Assembly: GCA_937901335.1 (NCBI GenBank) | Contig: CALCHC010000139.1 | Coordinates: 1 to 31,534 of the forward strand | Direction of reading: 5' to 3' | From: an uncultured Phascolarctobacterium sp. | GTDB lineage: Bacteria > Bacillota > Negativicutes > Acidaminococcales > Acidaminococcaceae | Length of the DNA stretch: 31,534 nt | Position numbers and translations under genes: made by a program | Part shown: positions 31,422 to 31,534 of the stretch, piece after piece | How positions within the stretch are numbered: the first letter of the stretch is position 1 | Layout of the letters: every line of letters begins with the position of its first letter | Notes under the pieces: generated by a model | Told to the model about the DNA's origin: nothing | What the model saw: the letters and a program-made list of their open reading frames with translations, nothing else | Databases searched by the model: none

Positions 31422-31450
31422 TTGACACCCCCTCTGATAAGTGTTATTAT
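31422..31450 (+). promoter_or_regulatory. rRNA-type promoter
   Basis: Consensus TTGACA (31422-31427), 17 bp, TATTAT (31445-31450). Downstream lie a small hairpin GTCGC/GCGAC (31457-31461 with 31472-31476) and CCTTGAAAACTGAACAA, a sequence typical of Bacillota rRNA leaders and spacers. The 16S gene is expected just past the window; no mature 16S sequence is inside it. Confidence 0.8.
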
Positions 31451-31534
31451 ATCCAAGTCGCTGATGACACGGCGACAAAACAGAACCTTGAAAACTGAAC
31501 AAGAACCTAGAAAAAAGCGAATGTGCGGGTCAAG

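Noticed and set aside
31450..31534. Start of 16S rRNA in the window
   Set aside because: Only leader sequence is present; the mature 16S 5' end motif was not seen.
1..31534. CRISPR array, transposon or prophage
   Set aside because: No regularly spaced repeats, transposase, integrase or phage genes were seen; repeats found are short and local.

Overview
The window is the replication-origin region of a low-to-middling-GC Bacillota chromosome. Gene order is the classic one. On the minus strand leftwards from the origin: rpmH-rnpA-yidD-yidC-jag, then mnmE-mnmG-rsmG-noc. On the plus strand rightwards: dnaA-oriC-dnaN-rlbA-recF-(DciA-like)-remB-gyrB, later gyrA, ending in an rRNA-type promoter and leader whose 16S gene lies just outside. 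A diderm Negativicutes relative (Acidaminococcaceae/Phascolarctobacterium-like) is my best guess, but that lineage call is inference from overall style, not from a diagnostic gene.

Left end (1-1615). Bases 1-~1000 look foreign. A secreted protein with an NADase-type glycan-binding domain has a Bacteroidota-style signal peptide, a Bacteroidota sigma-factor promoter (TTTG, 20 bp, TAnnTTTG) and its own terminator. This is either horizontal transfer or a chimeric contig join. Next come a 42-residue membrane-peptide ORF with a strong terminator, an ~88-nt multi-stem structured element, and a perfect parS site inside a 30-bp palindrome that also looks like a terminator.

Left replichore arm (1616-10346). 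It carries an AAA/DUF4143 ATPase under repeated palindromic sequences, noc, the tRNA/rRNA modification genes rsmG, mnmG and mnmE, the KhpB (Jag)/YidC/YidD membrane-insertion set, RNase P protein and L34.

Origin (10347-12224). It is bipartite. The dnaA promoter has a DnaA box in its spacer and the dnaA leader holds a terminator-like hairpin. The dnaA-dnaN gap holds a cluster of DnaA boxes, a DnaA-trio array and an AT-rich unwinding stretch.

Right arm (12225-31534). Replication genes run through gyrB, followed by a small unknown gene, thiN and a TauE/SafE transporter. A reversed, AT-rich biotin operon bioY-bioB-bioD-bioA, with a well-formed BirA operator over its promoter, sits between the gyrB block and gyrA. 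After gyrA come a hypothetical gene on the minus strand, a small sigma-like factor that lacks an ordinary start codon, a cold-shock protein with a structured leader, and a three-gene FAD/FAD/Fe-S dehydrogenase operon (glycerol-3-phosphate dehydrogenase-like, with DUF1667) with very strong codon bias. The rRNA promoter closes the window.

I did not find a CRISPR array, transposase, integrase or tRNA gene. The most notable items are the Bacteroidota block at the left edge, the parS/terminator overlap next to noc, the dnaA leader hairpin, the sigma factor's start codon and the internal duplication in BioA.
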